Source: Pseudoxanthomonas sp. J35 | Lineage (GTDB): Bacteria > Pseudomonadota > Gammaproteobacteria > Xanthomonadales > Xanthomonadaceae | Direction of reading: 5' to 3' | Assembly (NCBI RefSeq): GCF_000513995.1 | Contig: NZ_KI911337.1 | Span: 2,067-66,066, forward strand | Length of the DNA stretch: 64,000 nucleotides | In this document: positions 63,995-64,000 of the stretch, piece by piece | How the letters are laid out: every line of letters begins with the position of its first letter | How positions within the stretch are numbered: position 1 is the first letter of the stretch | The notes under the pieces: generated by a model | Told to the model about the DNA's origin: nothing | What the model saw: the letters and a program-made list of their open reading frames with translations, nothing else | Databases searched by the model: none | Made by a program: the position numbers and the translations under genes

Positions 63995-64000
63995 GGGGTT

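Overview
The window is high-GC (roughly 70%) DNA from a gammaproteobacterium, most likely of the Xanthomonadaceae/Lysobacteraceae (Lysobacter, Luteimonas or Pseudoxanthomonas type). Support for this comes from an Ax21-type outer-membrane protein, an oleABCD olefin cluster, a xanthomonad-type three-gene RiPP locus, short leaders with TAGAAT/CATAAT-like -10 boxes, and many short palindromic intergenic repeats. It is almost all chromosomal housekeeping sequence. I see no prophage, IS element, CRISPR array, rRNA or tRNA gene.

Layout. 1-4.8 kb: two tandem HdeD-family membrane proteins, then comF divergent from bioB-bioF, with a BirA-type operator between them. 4.9-6.7 kb: a META/DUF4377 lipoprotein and uppP. 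6.7-14 kb: a nitrogen-assimilation block, glnA, glnK-amtB, an AmpD-like amidase and ntrB-ntrC. It carries a sigma-54 promoter and three near-perfect NtrC boxes, one of them touching the ntrB start codon. 14-21.7 kb: sodC, an unknown gene divergent from a thiolase, hemD-hemX-hemY, a thioesterase-like gene and a small exported protein. 22-27 kb: rhodanese(yibN)-secB-gpsA, ax21, trmL, a small secreted tandem-repeat protein and an SDR. 27-38.5 kb: an M16 protease, a DUF4156 lipoprotein, and the ole hydrocarbon cluster (oleA, then oleB, then oleC-oleD) with a Fic gene and two minus-strand genes between its members. 38.5-51 kb: a DUF1328 protein, ubiJ-ubiB, a second M16 protease, a TruC-like synthase, a frameshifted DUF2059 remnant, arfB, an acyltransferase, phrB, a PQQ-type sugar dehydrogenase, a VOC protein, lepB and a LysR regulator. 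51-54 kb: the glyoxylate shunt, aceB-aceA. 54.6-59.9 kb: the RiPP locus. 60-64 kb: an S9 peptidase, comM and ubiK.

The most interesting system is the RiPP locus at 54.6-59.9 kb. A cNMP-binding/GGDEF protein and a membrane protein with a class-III nucleotide-cyclase-like domain and TPR-like repeats form one operon. Converging on it, with a 3' overlap of 46 bp, is a 112-aa precursor with a nitrile-hydratase-type leader. Divergent from the precursor is a SagB-like FMN dehydrogenase. To my knowledge the families are recognised only as putative peptide-modification proteins, and the mature product is unknown. Other points of interest are a probably self-regulated Fic gene inside the ole cluster, a dense GTCCGC/GCGGAC array near 26.35 kb, and two families of composite intergenic repeats.
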